From Chrysochromulina tobinii (taxonomy: Eukaryota; Haptophyta; Prymnesiales; Chrysochromulinaceae): a DNA stretch of 12,840 nt. Below the pieces are notes generated by a model. That model ran no database searches, was not told the origin of the DNA, and saw nothing but the letters and a program-made list of their open reading frames with translations. The stretch is from contig JWZX01002119.1 in assembly GCA_001275005.1 (NCBI GenBank), positions 1 to 12,840 on the forward strand, given 5' to 3'. Below are positions 1-6,060 of the stretch, piece after piece; position 1 is the first letter of the stretch; each line of letters begins with the position of its first letter. A program made the position numbers and the translations under genes.

Positions 1-88
1 GCCCGCCACGGCGCTCGCCGCCGGAGAGCCGCCTGCCGCCTCTGCCGCGCCCGACACGGCGCCCGCCGCGGCCCTCGACGCGGCGCTT

Positions 89-120
<32 letters not shown>

Positions 121-1107
121 GTCCATTCTCGCCTTGAGCTGCTTGATCTGCGACTTGATCTCGGCCGCCTTGGCGTAATCTTCGGCCTCGACCGCGAGTG
201 GGAGCGCCGCCTGTAGCTCGGCCATCCGCATCGCCGCGCCCGCCTCGTCGAAGGCGCCGCCCTGGGCACCCGCGTCCGCGCCGCCTGCGGCCGTGGCTGC
301 GGGCGTGCCCATCCCGAGGATCGGCATGCCACCCAGGCTGCCCACGCTGCTCTGCAGCCGCTCCGCCAGGCTGCCTCGAAGGTCATCCATCGCCTTCGAG
401 GGCGTCTGGAAGGCGGCGGCGGCCTCCTCAGCGCGGCGCGCGGCCGCCTTGCGCAACTCCTCCGCGCCCTGTGTCAGTGACGAGAGCCCCCCGGCAGCGG
501 TCAGCGAGGAGAGCCCCCCGGCAGGGCTGCCGAGCGTCGACGAGAGGCTGCTCAGGGTTGACGAGAGCCCCCAGCCGCCGCCCCAGCTGCTGCTGCTCGC
601 CTTCTGCTGCTGCTCGAGCTTCTGCAGACGGAGGGCCCGCTGCTCCTCATACTCGAGCCGCTGGCGCTCTTCCTCCTCAGCCGCCGCTCTCGCGGCCGCC
701 TTCGCCGCCTTTCGCGCCGCTTTCTCTTCTTTGGAGAGCTTGGGCTTCTCCGGCGCGGCTGCCTCCGCCTCGCCGTCGTCGGCAGGGGCCTCGGGTTCTG
801 CAGCTGTGGCTGGAGCCCCCAAGTCGCCGAACGCGAAGTCGACAGGGGCCGCGGGTGCTGCGGCCGTGGTCAGACCCCCAAAGTCGCCGAACGCAATGTC
901 GCCAATAGCGGCGGTGGCGGAGGGCGGCGGCGCTGCCGGTGCGGCCTGCTCGAACGTGCCAAAGTCAGCGAACCCGCTGGATCCAGTCAACACCGGCGGG
1001 GGCGAGGGCACTGAACCAAAGTCGGCGAAGCCGGCCACAGGTGTAGCTTGGGGAATAGGATCGAACTCGGCGAATTCGTCGCCAAAGATGTCTGCGGCGG
1101 GCGGCAT
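1..1107 (-). CDS. Partial protein with repeated F-x-D-F motifs, coiled coil and UVR-like hairpin (C-terminus off the left edge)
   Basis: The minus-strand frame is open from the ATG at 1107 to the left edge (369 codons). An in-frame TGA lies 63 bases upstream of that ATG, which supports the start. Order of parts: an acidic, aromatic N-terminus with IFGDEFAEF (residues 7-15), then FADF (27-30), FADF (46-49), FGDF (73-76) and FGDL (93-96) in Ala/Pro linkers; a charged helix rich in K, R, E and Q (about 122-170) likely to be a coiled coil; Gly/Ser/Leu repeats (about 171-215); a second Ala/Glu helix; and at about 295-330 a helical hairpin containing EDYAKAAEIKSQIKQL, which resembles UVR motifs; then poly-Ala. 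Short F-x-x-F motifs next to acidic residues are known to bind clathrin-adaptor ear domains (synergin, aftiphilin), so an endosome or Golgi adaptor role is possible. That is inference; no enzymatic domain is seen. Confidence 0.72.
89..120. repeat. GCC trinucleotide repeat coding for poly-alanine
   Basis: About ten uninterrupted GCC units lie in the C-terminal part of the leftmost gene. Read on the minus strand they are GCG/GGC-type codons that encode an alanine run directly after the UVR-like helix. This is a microsatellite likely to vary in length. Confidence 0.85.
778..897 (-). repeat. Two imperfect 60-bp tandem units encoding FGDF/FGDL repeats
   Basis: Bases 778-837 and 838-897 align end to end without gaps. 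Each encodes a 20-residue unit of the type (I/F)AFGD(F/L)G followed by an Ala/Pro/Thr linker ending in D. The unit length is a multiple of three, so the duplication stays in frame and adds one more F-G-D motif to the protein. The copies have diverged at several positions, so the event is not recent. Confidence 0.8.
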
Positions 1108-1172
1108 GGAGGCCGCTCGTCCGCAGAGAGAAACGAGGTCGCCTTCTCGCGCTTTTCGCGGCGCGGTTCACA

Positions 1173-1213
1173 CAAGTCAGGTCAAGTCAAGTCAAGTCAA
1201 GTAGACTTGACTT
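1173..1213. repeat. (GTCAA)n pentanucleotide run ending in a 9-bp stem hairpin
   Basis: Several tandem GTCAA units lie immediately upstream of the leftmost gene. They run into an inverted copy: AAGTCAAGT (1194-1202), a two-base spacer, then ACTTGACTT (1205-1213). The string GGTTCACACA flanks the block on both sides (1165-1174 and 1215-1224). It sits about 65-105 bases before the minus-strand ATG at 1107, so it is in the likely 5' UTR or promoter. Confidence 0.75.
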
Positions 1214-1634
1214 CGGTTCACACACACGCCTGGTGGCTCACACGAACCATTTAGCAAAGACCTACTATTGTACTCTCTCAATGCATGAACATGTCCACCG
1301 ACCGATTTGTCAAAATTTGATCCCATGGAATATGGTGCCAAGGTGCCTCGTATACAGACTGTAGCACCGGAATTAACCGGAAGCACACTGGATGGCGTCT
1401 TGGCGTGCGATGAGAGCGACATAGAACGCAGGCTCTACACACACGAGTGACCATAATGAGCCGCCCAAGGCCCGGCCACAACAGCCGGCCCCAATGGGGT
1501 GTGGTGGGGCGGGCGAGACGCTTGAGAGCCTGAACAAAACATTTGCGGACTGTTCCCAGTTCATGGGCGGCGTCGCGCGCTCTTGAAGTGAGCGGCTTGC
1601 GGTACATCGCGCGCAAGCTCACGTCGGGCACGTC

Positions 1635-1670
1635 GTGGAAGATTCTTTCCATGTGGAAGATTCTCTACAT
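1635..1670. repeat. 18-bp tandem duplication
   Basis: GTGGAAGATTCTTTCCAT (1635-1652) is followed directly by GTGGAAGATTCTCTACAT (1653-1670); 16 of 18 bases match. No confident gene covers it. Confidence 0.85.
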
Positions 1671-2041
1671 GGTCGTCAAGATTTGGCGTGCACACGGACA
1701 CGCCCCAGATTGCGCCATGCCTGTGCACCGCGGAGTCCATGTATGCGCCCGGCTTCTATGACTACGCGGGGGGTGAGCTGTGTTTCTACAACGGCATTTA
1801 TTCTGACGACTACGGGCCGGAGGGCTGCGGGCTGCCTCCTGCTCTCCGGTCATCGTGCGGTGCGCGCGCCGCTGCCTTTGCGGCCGTGGCCGCGCCTGTT
1901 GACGATCCAGCGAAAGCCGTGCGCGCTCGAGAAGGGGAGATGGAGGGTTTTTGGGCACCACACGCTACCTGAATGCACACGCGACCGTCTCCGCCGACAG
2001 GAAGCCTCACTACTGGAGGGCAAAGTTGCTCAAGGTCGTGG

Positions 2042-2083
2042 CACCTCCCCTTGGGCACCTCCCCTTGGGCACCTCGAGGTGCC
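2042..2083. repeat. 14-bp tandem pair running into a 16-bp perfect palindrome
   Basis: CACCTCCCCTTGGG occurs at 2042-2055 and again at 2056-2069. The third CACCT is then part of GGCACCTCGAGGTGCC (2068-2083), which equals its own reverse complement. No gene is assigned here. Confidence 0.85.
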
Positions 2084-2153
2084 AGCGGATCAGACGGTGC
2101 GTGCTTCGTCATCACGGACGCGATCCCAATCTCTCAAAAGGGGATTGGGGTAG

Positions 2154-2185
2154 TTTTGACGGGGAAAATTAAAATTTCGTCAAAA
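2154..2185. repeat. A/T-rich inverted repeat (8-bp stem)
   Basis: TTTTGACG (2154-2161) pairs with CGTCAAAA (2178-2185) across a 16-base A/T-rich spacer. Immediately upstream, CCCAATC (2125-2131) pairs with GATTGGG (2143-2149). The right arm contains AAATTTCGTCA (2172-2182), which recurs in the palindrome at 5953-5968. Function unknown. Confidence 0.7.
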
Positions 2186-2249
2186 TCTAAAAAAGGAAAT
2201 GCGAGCACTTGCCAAAAATGGAAGGCCTTTCAGACCTGGACCCTACAAC

Positions 2250-2526
2250 CTAACGCTGAGACGATGGGCCACCCATCATGTCGGCCATGCTGCTGTACCC
2301 TGCATACCCGCCGATTGGAAAGCCGTTTGCAAGTGGATCCACGTACCCCTGTATGCGTCGCAGCACACGGTCGTTCAACACCTTCAAGAAGTGCTCGAAG
2401 CACACGGTCGTTCAACACCTTCAAGAAGTGCTCGATTAAGCAAGCAACTGCGCTGTACAGGCGGTCGGGCACGTCTCTTAACACCTCCGTCATCGCTAGA
2501 AGTCGATCCAAACTCGGGTGTGTCAT
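2250..2526 (-). pseudogene. Unrecognised C-terminal coding fragment, frameshifted by a 37-bp tandem duplication
   Basis: From the ATG at 2526 (minus strand) the frame gives a hydrophobic helical segment, LLAMTEVLRDVPDRLYSAV, then LIEHFLKVLNDRV. It then enters a second copy of the same 37 bases and shifts frame. If one copy is ignored, the frame continues as a natural-looking C-terminus containing GYVDPLANGFPIGGYAGY and a Met/Gly-rich tail, to a TAG at 2250-2252. The length without one unit is 240 bases, exactly 79 codons plus stop. I do not recognise the family, and an upstream exon beyond 2526 is possible. It is either a pseudogene fragment, an expressed gene with a recent lesion, or an assembly error. 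The minus-strand reading is preferred because plus-strand translations look random. Confidence 0.5.
2362..2435. repeat. 37-bp perfect tandem duplication
   Basis: Bases 2362-2398 are repeated without change at 2399-2435. Since 37 is not a multiple of three, the duplication shifts the reading frame of the minus-strand fragment that spans it. Confidence 0.9.
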
Positions 2527-2604
2527 CAAGTAAGTCCCCTGATAAGGGGCTATGTGTGACATTTCACACCACAACGTATTGGAAATTTCACAGTAAAACA
2601 AGAG

Positions 2605-2626
2605 AAAGTACAGTGAAAGTACAGTA
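2605..2626. repeat. 11-bp tandem pair just upstream of the next gene
   Basis: AAAGTACAGTG (2605-2615) is followed by AAAGTACAGTA (2616-2626). It lies 46 bases before the ATG at 2673, in the likely 5' UTR or in an upstream intron of the plus-strand gene. Confidence 0.75.
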
Positions 2627-2672
2627 AAGCACGGCGCCGAATCGCGAGGATCTTGCAAAGGTCCTTGCGCAG

Positions 2673-3768
2673 ATGCTGTACTCCTTCCTTCGCTTTCGCC
2701 ACGCCGCCGACATTGCCTGGCTCGCCATGCGCCTGTACGACTCGCGCGAGCCTGGCGACCTGACCACCGAGGCGCGCATTGGCTACACGATTGAGGCCGT
2801 CCTCTACTTCCAGCACCTTGGCGGCGGCATCGTCATCGGGCCAGACCTCATTGCGCAGGAGGCGATGCCGGATGTGGCGATGCACGAGCGAGTCTTCCTC
2901 GTGTTCGACACGCTCATGGGCATGCCAGCGCTGATGCTCGAGTCCATCACGATGAGCATCCCGCGCGCCGGCCAGATCCACGTCAAGAAGGCCACGGTGC
3001 ACAGCGACATGCTCTGCAAGATCCTCAACGCCGTCTTCCTCAACGAGTGGCCGCCGAACATGACCAAGGACGACCAGCTCGCCGCGGCGATCATGGGCAT
3101 GTCCATGGAGCACGAGGATCGCTTCAAGGACAAGGCGCCCGCCGGCTTTGAGGGCAATGCGGCGTGGCTCGTGTACGAGGCGCCGATGATGGTGCACGCC
3201 TTCATCTGCTGGGCCTTGACCGTGTACCTGGCGGAGATGCGCGACTTTGGCGACTGGACAGCTAGCAGCGGCAGCGGCGGCGATGGCATAGCTAACAAGT
3301 TGGACTCACTGGATCACCTCGTCACAATGAGCGAGCACAAGGACGACGCCGAGGAGGAGGAGGAGGAGGAGGATAGCGATTCAGATGAAGAGAGCAACGC
3401 CAACGACGACGACGACGACGATCATGGGCATGTCCATGGAGCACGAGGATCGCTTCAAGGACAAGGCGCCCGCCGGCTTTGAGGGCAATGCGGCGTGGCT
3501 CGTGTACGAGGCGCCGATGATGGTGCACGCCTTCATCTGCTGGGCCTTGACCGTGTACCTGGCGGAGATGCGCGACTTTGGCGACTGGCCGGCCGTCCAG
3601 GAGTACTTCAAGGCCTTCATCGTCGACTGCTCGTCGCCGTTCTGCTTCTCCGCAGGCGCGCCCTACTTCCCGATCCGCGACAAGGTCATGCAGGTGCAAG
3701 CACGAAGCTGTCGGATCAGACTCTGCCACGAAAAGCACAGGACCGCAAGGAAAGCCCTCGAAGCTTGA
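2673..3768 (+). CDS. Unrecognised globular protein, reading frame disrupted by an internal 170-bp duplication
   Basis: The frame from ATG 2673 encodes a well-ordered, mostly helical, Met- and acid-rich protein (for example MLYSFLRFRHAADIAW, LYFQHLGGGIVIGPDLIAQE, AWLVYEAPMMVHAFICWALT) that I cannot assign to a family. After residue 195 (base 3257) the frame continues into a Ser/Gly then very acidic stretch (poly-E, poly-D) and stops at 3482, giving 269 residues. The second copy of the duplicated segment (3419-3588) continues in a different frame as WPAVQEYFKAFIVDCSSPFC and on to a TGA at 3766-3768. Joining 2673-3257 to 3589-3768 gives an uninterrupted 254-residue protein, which I take as the ancestral form. 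The codons just before 2673 are also open back to a TAA at 2625 and look coding (NREDLAKVLAQ), so the true start may be in an upstream exon. A GTGCAA after base 3690 could be a splice donor. Confidence 0.6.
3088..3257 (+). repeat. 170-bp duplicated segment, copy 1
   Basis: This segment is identical over all 170 bases to 3419-3588. Copy 1 is in frame with the upstream part of the gene and encodes the region from IMGMSMEHEDRF to EMRDFGDW. Confidence 0.93.
3258..3418 (+). other. 161-bp spacer between duplicated segments, acidic low-complexity coding potential
   Basis: The spacer has GAG and GAC trinucleotide runs. In the frame of copy 1 it encodes a Ser/Gly linker, then SEHKDDAEEEEEEEDSDSDE and an Asp run. 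It has no stop in that frame, so it could be a real acidic insertion, an intron-like insert, or part of the rearrangement that made the duplication. Confidence 0.6.
3419..3588 (+). repeat. 170-bp duplicated segment, copy 2
   Basis: Perfect copy of 3088-3257, displaced by 331 bases. Because 331 is not a multiple of three, the copy is out of frame with the upstream exon but in frame with the downstream C-terminal sequence that ends at 3768. Confidence 0.93.
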
Positions 3769-3808
3769 ACATGCTCCCCGAAAAACCTCGTCTCCCCCCC
3801 TTCCCCCC

Positions 3809-3849
3809 CATGTACCGGTACATGTCTTTACCGGTGTCTTTTTACCGGT
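3809..3849. promoter_or_regulatory. Cluster of three ACCGGT sites, the first inside a 16-bp palindrome
   Basis: CATGTACCGGTACATG (3809-3824) is a perfect palindrome. ACCGGT recurs at 3830-3835 and 3844-3849, so the three cores start 14-16 bases apart. The cluster lies about 105-145 bases upstream of the ATG at 3953, in a 184-bp intergenic stretch, where a promoter would be expected. A dimeric transcription-factor site is a reasonable reading, but no factor is identified. Confidence 0.5.
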
Positions 3850-3952
3850 ACAGAACAATTCCTGCCGATTCGTCAATCTTTTGATCCACATGGACACGAA
3901 GGGGGACGAAGGAAGCGTCGACGAGGTGAGGACGAGTGTTGGGCGATGAGTT

Positions 3953-5378
3953 ATGGAGTCCTCACCATTTGCAATGATCACCCAGGTGCTCAAGAGCATC
4001 GGTGCTCAGGATTCATCACCTCCTCCTCCTCCTCAGCCGCCTCCTCCACCTCCTTTGGCCGGTGCGGATGCCTCGTTGAGGGTGCCGCCGCCGCTCCTTG
4101 CCGCCGTGGAGAGCGCCCGCATCGTGGACGAGCATGGTCCATCGCCACACCTCGAGTACCGGGTTGAGTGCCGCCTAGGCGAGCAGCGCTGGTACACGTG
4201 GCGCCGTTTCCGTGAGTTCGCCTCGCTGCGTGAAGTTCTCAAGCAGCATGTGGGCGGCACTGCGAAGGCGCAGCTGCCCGCAAAAGGGTACGTGCGCCAC
4301 GCCACGTCGGACACCGTAGCGTGCGAGCGAATGGAGGGGCTCAGCAAATGGCTCCAGGGCGTGCTCTCCGAGTCTGCCGCCCTCGGCGAACCCGCGCTTC
4401 TCGTCTTCCTCGGGCTGGCTTCGCTCGAGTCAAAGGCGGCGGTGCAACACCGGCGGCAGCCGCTTCACGTGCGCGCGATCGACGCCCCGGCTGCGGAGAG
4501 CGGCGACGTGGTGCTCTTCCGCACGCGTGCGACGGTGCCCGCTCTGCAGCGCGCGGTCACGGGCTCGGCGTGGGACCATGTGGGTGTCCTCATCTTCCCA
4601 CTCCCTTGATTGCCTCTGATTGCCTCTGATGACCTCTGATTGCGTCCCTCATCAGGTGGGTGTCCTTATCTTCCGCGACGCGCAGAAGCGCGTGTGCCGC
4701 GCCGCCGACCGCGGCCCCGACGGCGACAGCGGCGTGATCGAGTGCGACATGTCGGGCACGCGCTTCTATCGGCTCTCGTCATATGAAGCGCTCTGGCACA
4801 AGCAGTACGACGAAATCGCGATTCGTCAGCTCCGTTGGGATGGCCGCGGCACCGACGACACCATCCGGATACTTGACGCCTGGGTGCGCGCCGTACTGGG
4901 CACATCGTATCTGCTCACTGTGGGCAAGATCAAGGCGCATCACAAGAGGCAAGCGGCCGGTGCCAGCCGCGCCGAGGGACCGCCTGCGGGAGGCAGAGAC
5001 GGGAGCAGGCCCAAGTCCGGCCTCTCGAGCGACGTACTCACCAGGCTGATGAGTGCGAGCGTCAGTCCGGATTTGATTAGCCCCCAGCGCCGACCTGACG
5101 CGCCCGGTGACCAACCCGCGCCCTCCGCCGCCAACAGTGCGCTCGCCTCCTCCACGGATGGAGGCTTCTTTTGCTCCGAGCTTGTCGCGCATGCCTACCA
5201 AGCTCTGGGCGTCCTTGATGCCGAATGCCTGGCGTGCGGATTCTGGCCAGTCGACTTTGGAGAGGCCGCTACCAAGGGGCTCCCTCTTACGCGTGGCGTG
5301 GAGCTTGGCGAAGAGGTACCCATTGACTTCCTCACCCCAGGCGTAGAAACGCTCGTGGGCCGCGCGTGGACTCAATAA
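3953..5378 (+). CDS. PX domain fused to a permuted papain-like (YiiX/NlpC-P60 type) cysteine hydrolase; two exons
   Basis: Exon 1 is 3953-4579 and exon 2 is 4656-5378; both are in phase 0 and give 449 residues. A proline-rich N-terminus (22-35) precedes a PX domain (about 54-158). RRFREF (84-89) matches the RRYSDF signature, and residues R85, F86, K111 (in LPAKG) and R126 sit where p40phox contacts PI3P, so endosomal membrane targeting is likely. The second half begins at SGDVVLFR and has AWDHVGVLIF with candidate catalytic H209 and GGFFCSELVAHAY with candidate nucleophile C382; this His-before-Cys order is that of permuted NlpC/P60 or YiiX-like enzymes. The Glu in GVIECD could be a third active-site residue. 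A disordered insert (about 300-375) separates His from Cys. Substrate unknown: an amide, thioester or lipid ester are all possible. The stop codon overlaps CAATAAAAG, a possible poly(A) signal. Confidence 0.82.
4580..4655 (+). other. 76-bp intron bounded by a 19-bp direct repeat
   Basis: The intron starts with GTGGGT directly after the His codon of AWDH and ends with CCCTCATCAG. Removing it joins AWDH to VGVLIFRDA and restores the conserved D-H-V-G motif, whereas reading through reaches a stop at 4607. The first 19 bases of the intron (4580-4598) match the first 19 bases of exon 2 (4656-4674) at 18 positions. Bases 4607-4646 are four 10-bp units of the TGATTGCCTC type. Confidence 0.87.
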
Positions 5379-5424
5379 AAGATGTACGCGCGTTTGTAAA
5401 ATTAGATCCCATACCTATGCGAAC

Positions 5425-5841
5425 CTATGTTCCCTTTCGCGTCTCTGGTTCGTCCATGCTCGCCAGCATGCCCCGCAGATGAAGCGACATGACGGCTGCA
5501 CGAAGGCCGACGAGCTGCGTGCGCCAACGCGCAGCGTCGGCGTCGGCCGTGCGCTCATGCGGCACTCGGTCGGGCGCCTGCTCTATCTCGGTGCTCAGGT
5601 TGGCGTGTGCTTCCTTGAGCGAGCGGACGAAAGCGTCCGAGCAGGAGTTCAGATTCTCCACGTTCGCGCACGTGTCAGAGGAGAGGTGCCTCATCGCGGC
5701 GGCGGCAGCTTCGATCGCGCGTGGCAGGCTCTGCGACGACGAAGGATGCACGCATGTGAGGATGATTGCATCGGAGCTGGGCTGGCACGCAATGTGGCGG
5801 AGGCCTGCGACGCGGGTGGGCCTCACCGCATCGGCCGACAT
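5425..5841 (-). CDS. Small helical hypothetical protein (138 residues)
   Basis: The frame runs from ATG 5841 to TAG 5425-5427. The second half looks like a helical bundle or coiled coil: RAIEAAAAAMRHLSSDTC, then NVENLNSCSDAFVRSLKEAH and WRTQLVGLRAAVMSLHLRGM, with hydrophobic residues at heptad-like spacing. Its size and pattern are like small subunits of helical complexes (BLOC-1/BORC type), but no family motif is visible and the resemblance is weak. The N-terminal 40 residues look less ordered and might include unspliced intron. It converges with the PX-hydrolase gene (3' ends 46 bases apart) and diverges from the GH31 gene across a 219-bp shared upstream region. Confidence 0.5.
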   Translation of the reverse strand: MSADAVRPTRVAGLRHIACQPSSDAIILTCVHPSSSQSLPRAIEAAAAAMRHLSSDTCANVENLNSCSDAFVRSLKEAHANLSTEIEQAPDRVPHERTADADAARWRTQLVGLRAAVMSLHLRGMLASMDEPETRKGT

Positions 5842-5952
5842 AACTACGTTGCGGACTCGTCTTCACACAAAGAGTCGTGAAAAAATTCCCGAAATAGGTC
5901 TCAGCACGGGCCGTCTTCACAGAGTGTCTTCAGATGTGGTTTCAGCATGGCT

Positions 5953-5968
5953 TGACGAAATTTCGTCA
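5953..5968. promoter_or_regulatory. 16-bp palindrome with inverted TGACG half-sites in a divergent promoter
   Basis: TGACGAAATTTCGTCA equals its own reverse complement. It lies between the starts of the minus-strand gene (5841) and the GH31 gene (6061). TGACG is the core bound by many bZIP factors, so a dimer site acting on one or both genes is plausible. The right half with its A/T core, AAATTTCGTCA, also occurs at 2172-2182. Confidence 0.45.
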
Positions 5969-6060
5969 CACACGGCGCCGCCACTAGGGTGGGACACTCC
6001 GTCCGCGAAGGGCCCAGGCACAAGAGCGAGAGGTCGCTCCGAGGGGTGGCATCTGGGAAC

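Larger units (their letters stand above)
1214..2249. other. Gene-poor stretch with short repeats; no confident gene
   Basis: Frames on both strands are short and mutually overlapping, with lower GC and more A/T runs than in the flanking genes. Two weakly protein-like pieces were considered: a minus-strand frame at 1278-1652 and a plus-strand tyrosine-rich piece near 1738-1860. Neither has a recognisable domain, splice context or partner exon. The stretch contains an 18-bp tandem pair, a 14-bp tandem pair running into a palindrome, and an A/T-rich hairpin, listed separately. It probably holds the upstream region of the leftmost gene plus decayed or non-coding sequence. Confidence 0.55.

Noticed and set aside
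198-908. Second plus-strand frame, Arg/Pro-rich
   Set aside because: Composition is that of an out-of-frame reading of GC-rich coding DNA on the other strand.
293-1204. Long plus-strand reading frame across the leftmost gene
   Set aside because: It is Arg/Ser/Ala-rich with no motif, and the minus strand has an uninterrupted frame with clear F-x-D-F motifs, a coiled coil and a UVR-like hairpin.
1278-1652. Minus-strand frame with a faintly protein-like start (MERIFHDVPDVSLRAMYRK)
   Set aside because: The remainder is Cys/Arg-rich and random-looking, there is no domain, and the start overlaps an 18-bp tandem repeat. A decayed exon cannot be excluded.
1688-1972. Plus-strand frame with a tyrosine/glycine-rich part (MYAPGFYDYAGGELCFYNG)
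   Set aside because: No family match comes to mind, there is no partner exon or splice context, and the ends are low-complexity.
2536-2549. CCCCTGATAAGGGG hairpin as a bacterial-type terminator
   Set aside because: The stem is only five pairs, there is no U-tract, and the context is eukaryotic.
2528-2672. Plus-strand intron from GTAAGT to GCGCAG just before ATG 2673
   Set aside because: The splice signals are acceptable, but plus-strand sequence upstream does not look coding, while the bases just before 2673 do.
4779-5375. Minus-strand 198-codon frame opposite exon 2 of the PX-hydrolase gene
   Set aside because: The plus strand carries the conserved hydrolase motifs and codon pattern; this is an antisense shadow.
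5989-6060. Upstream in-frame ATG for the GH31 protein
   Set aside because: It would place 24 polar residues before an evident signal peptide, so ATG 6061 is preferred.
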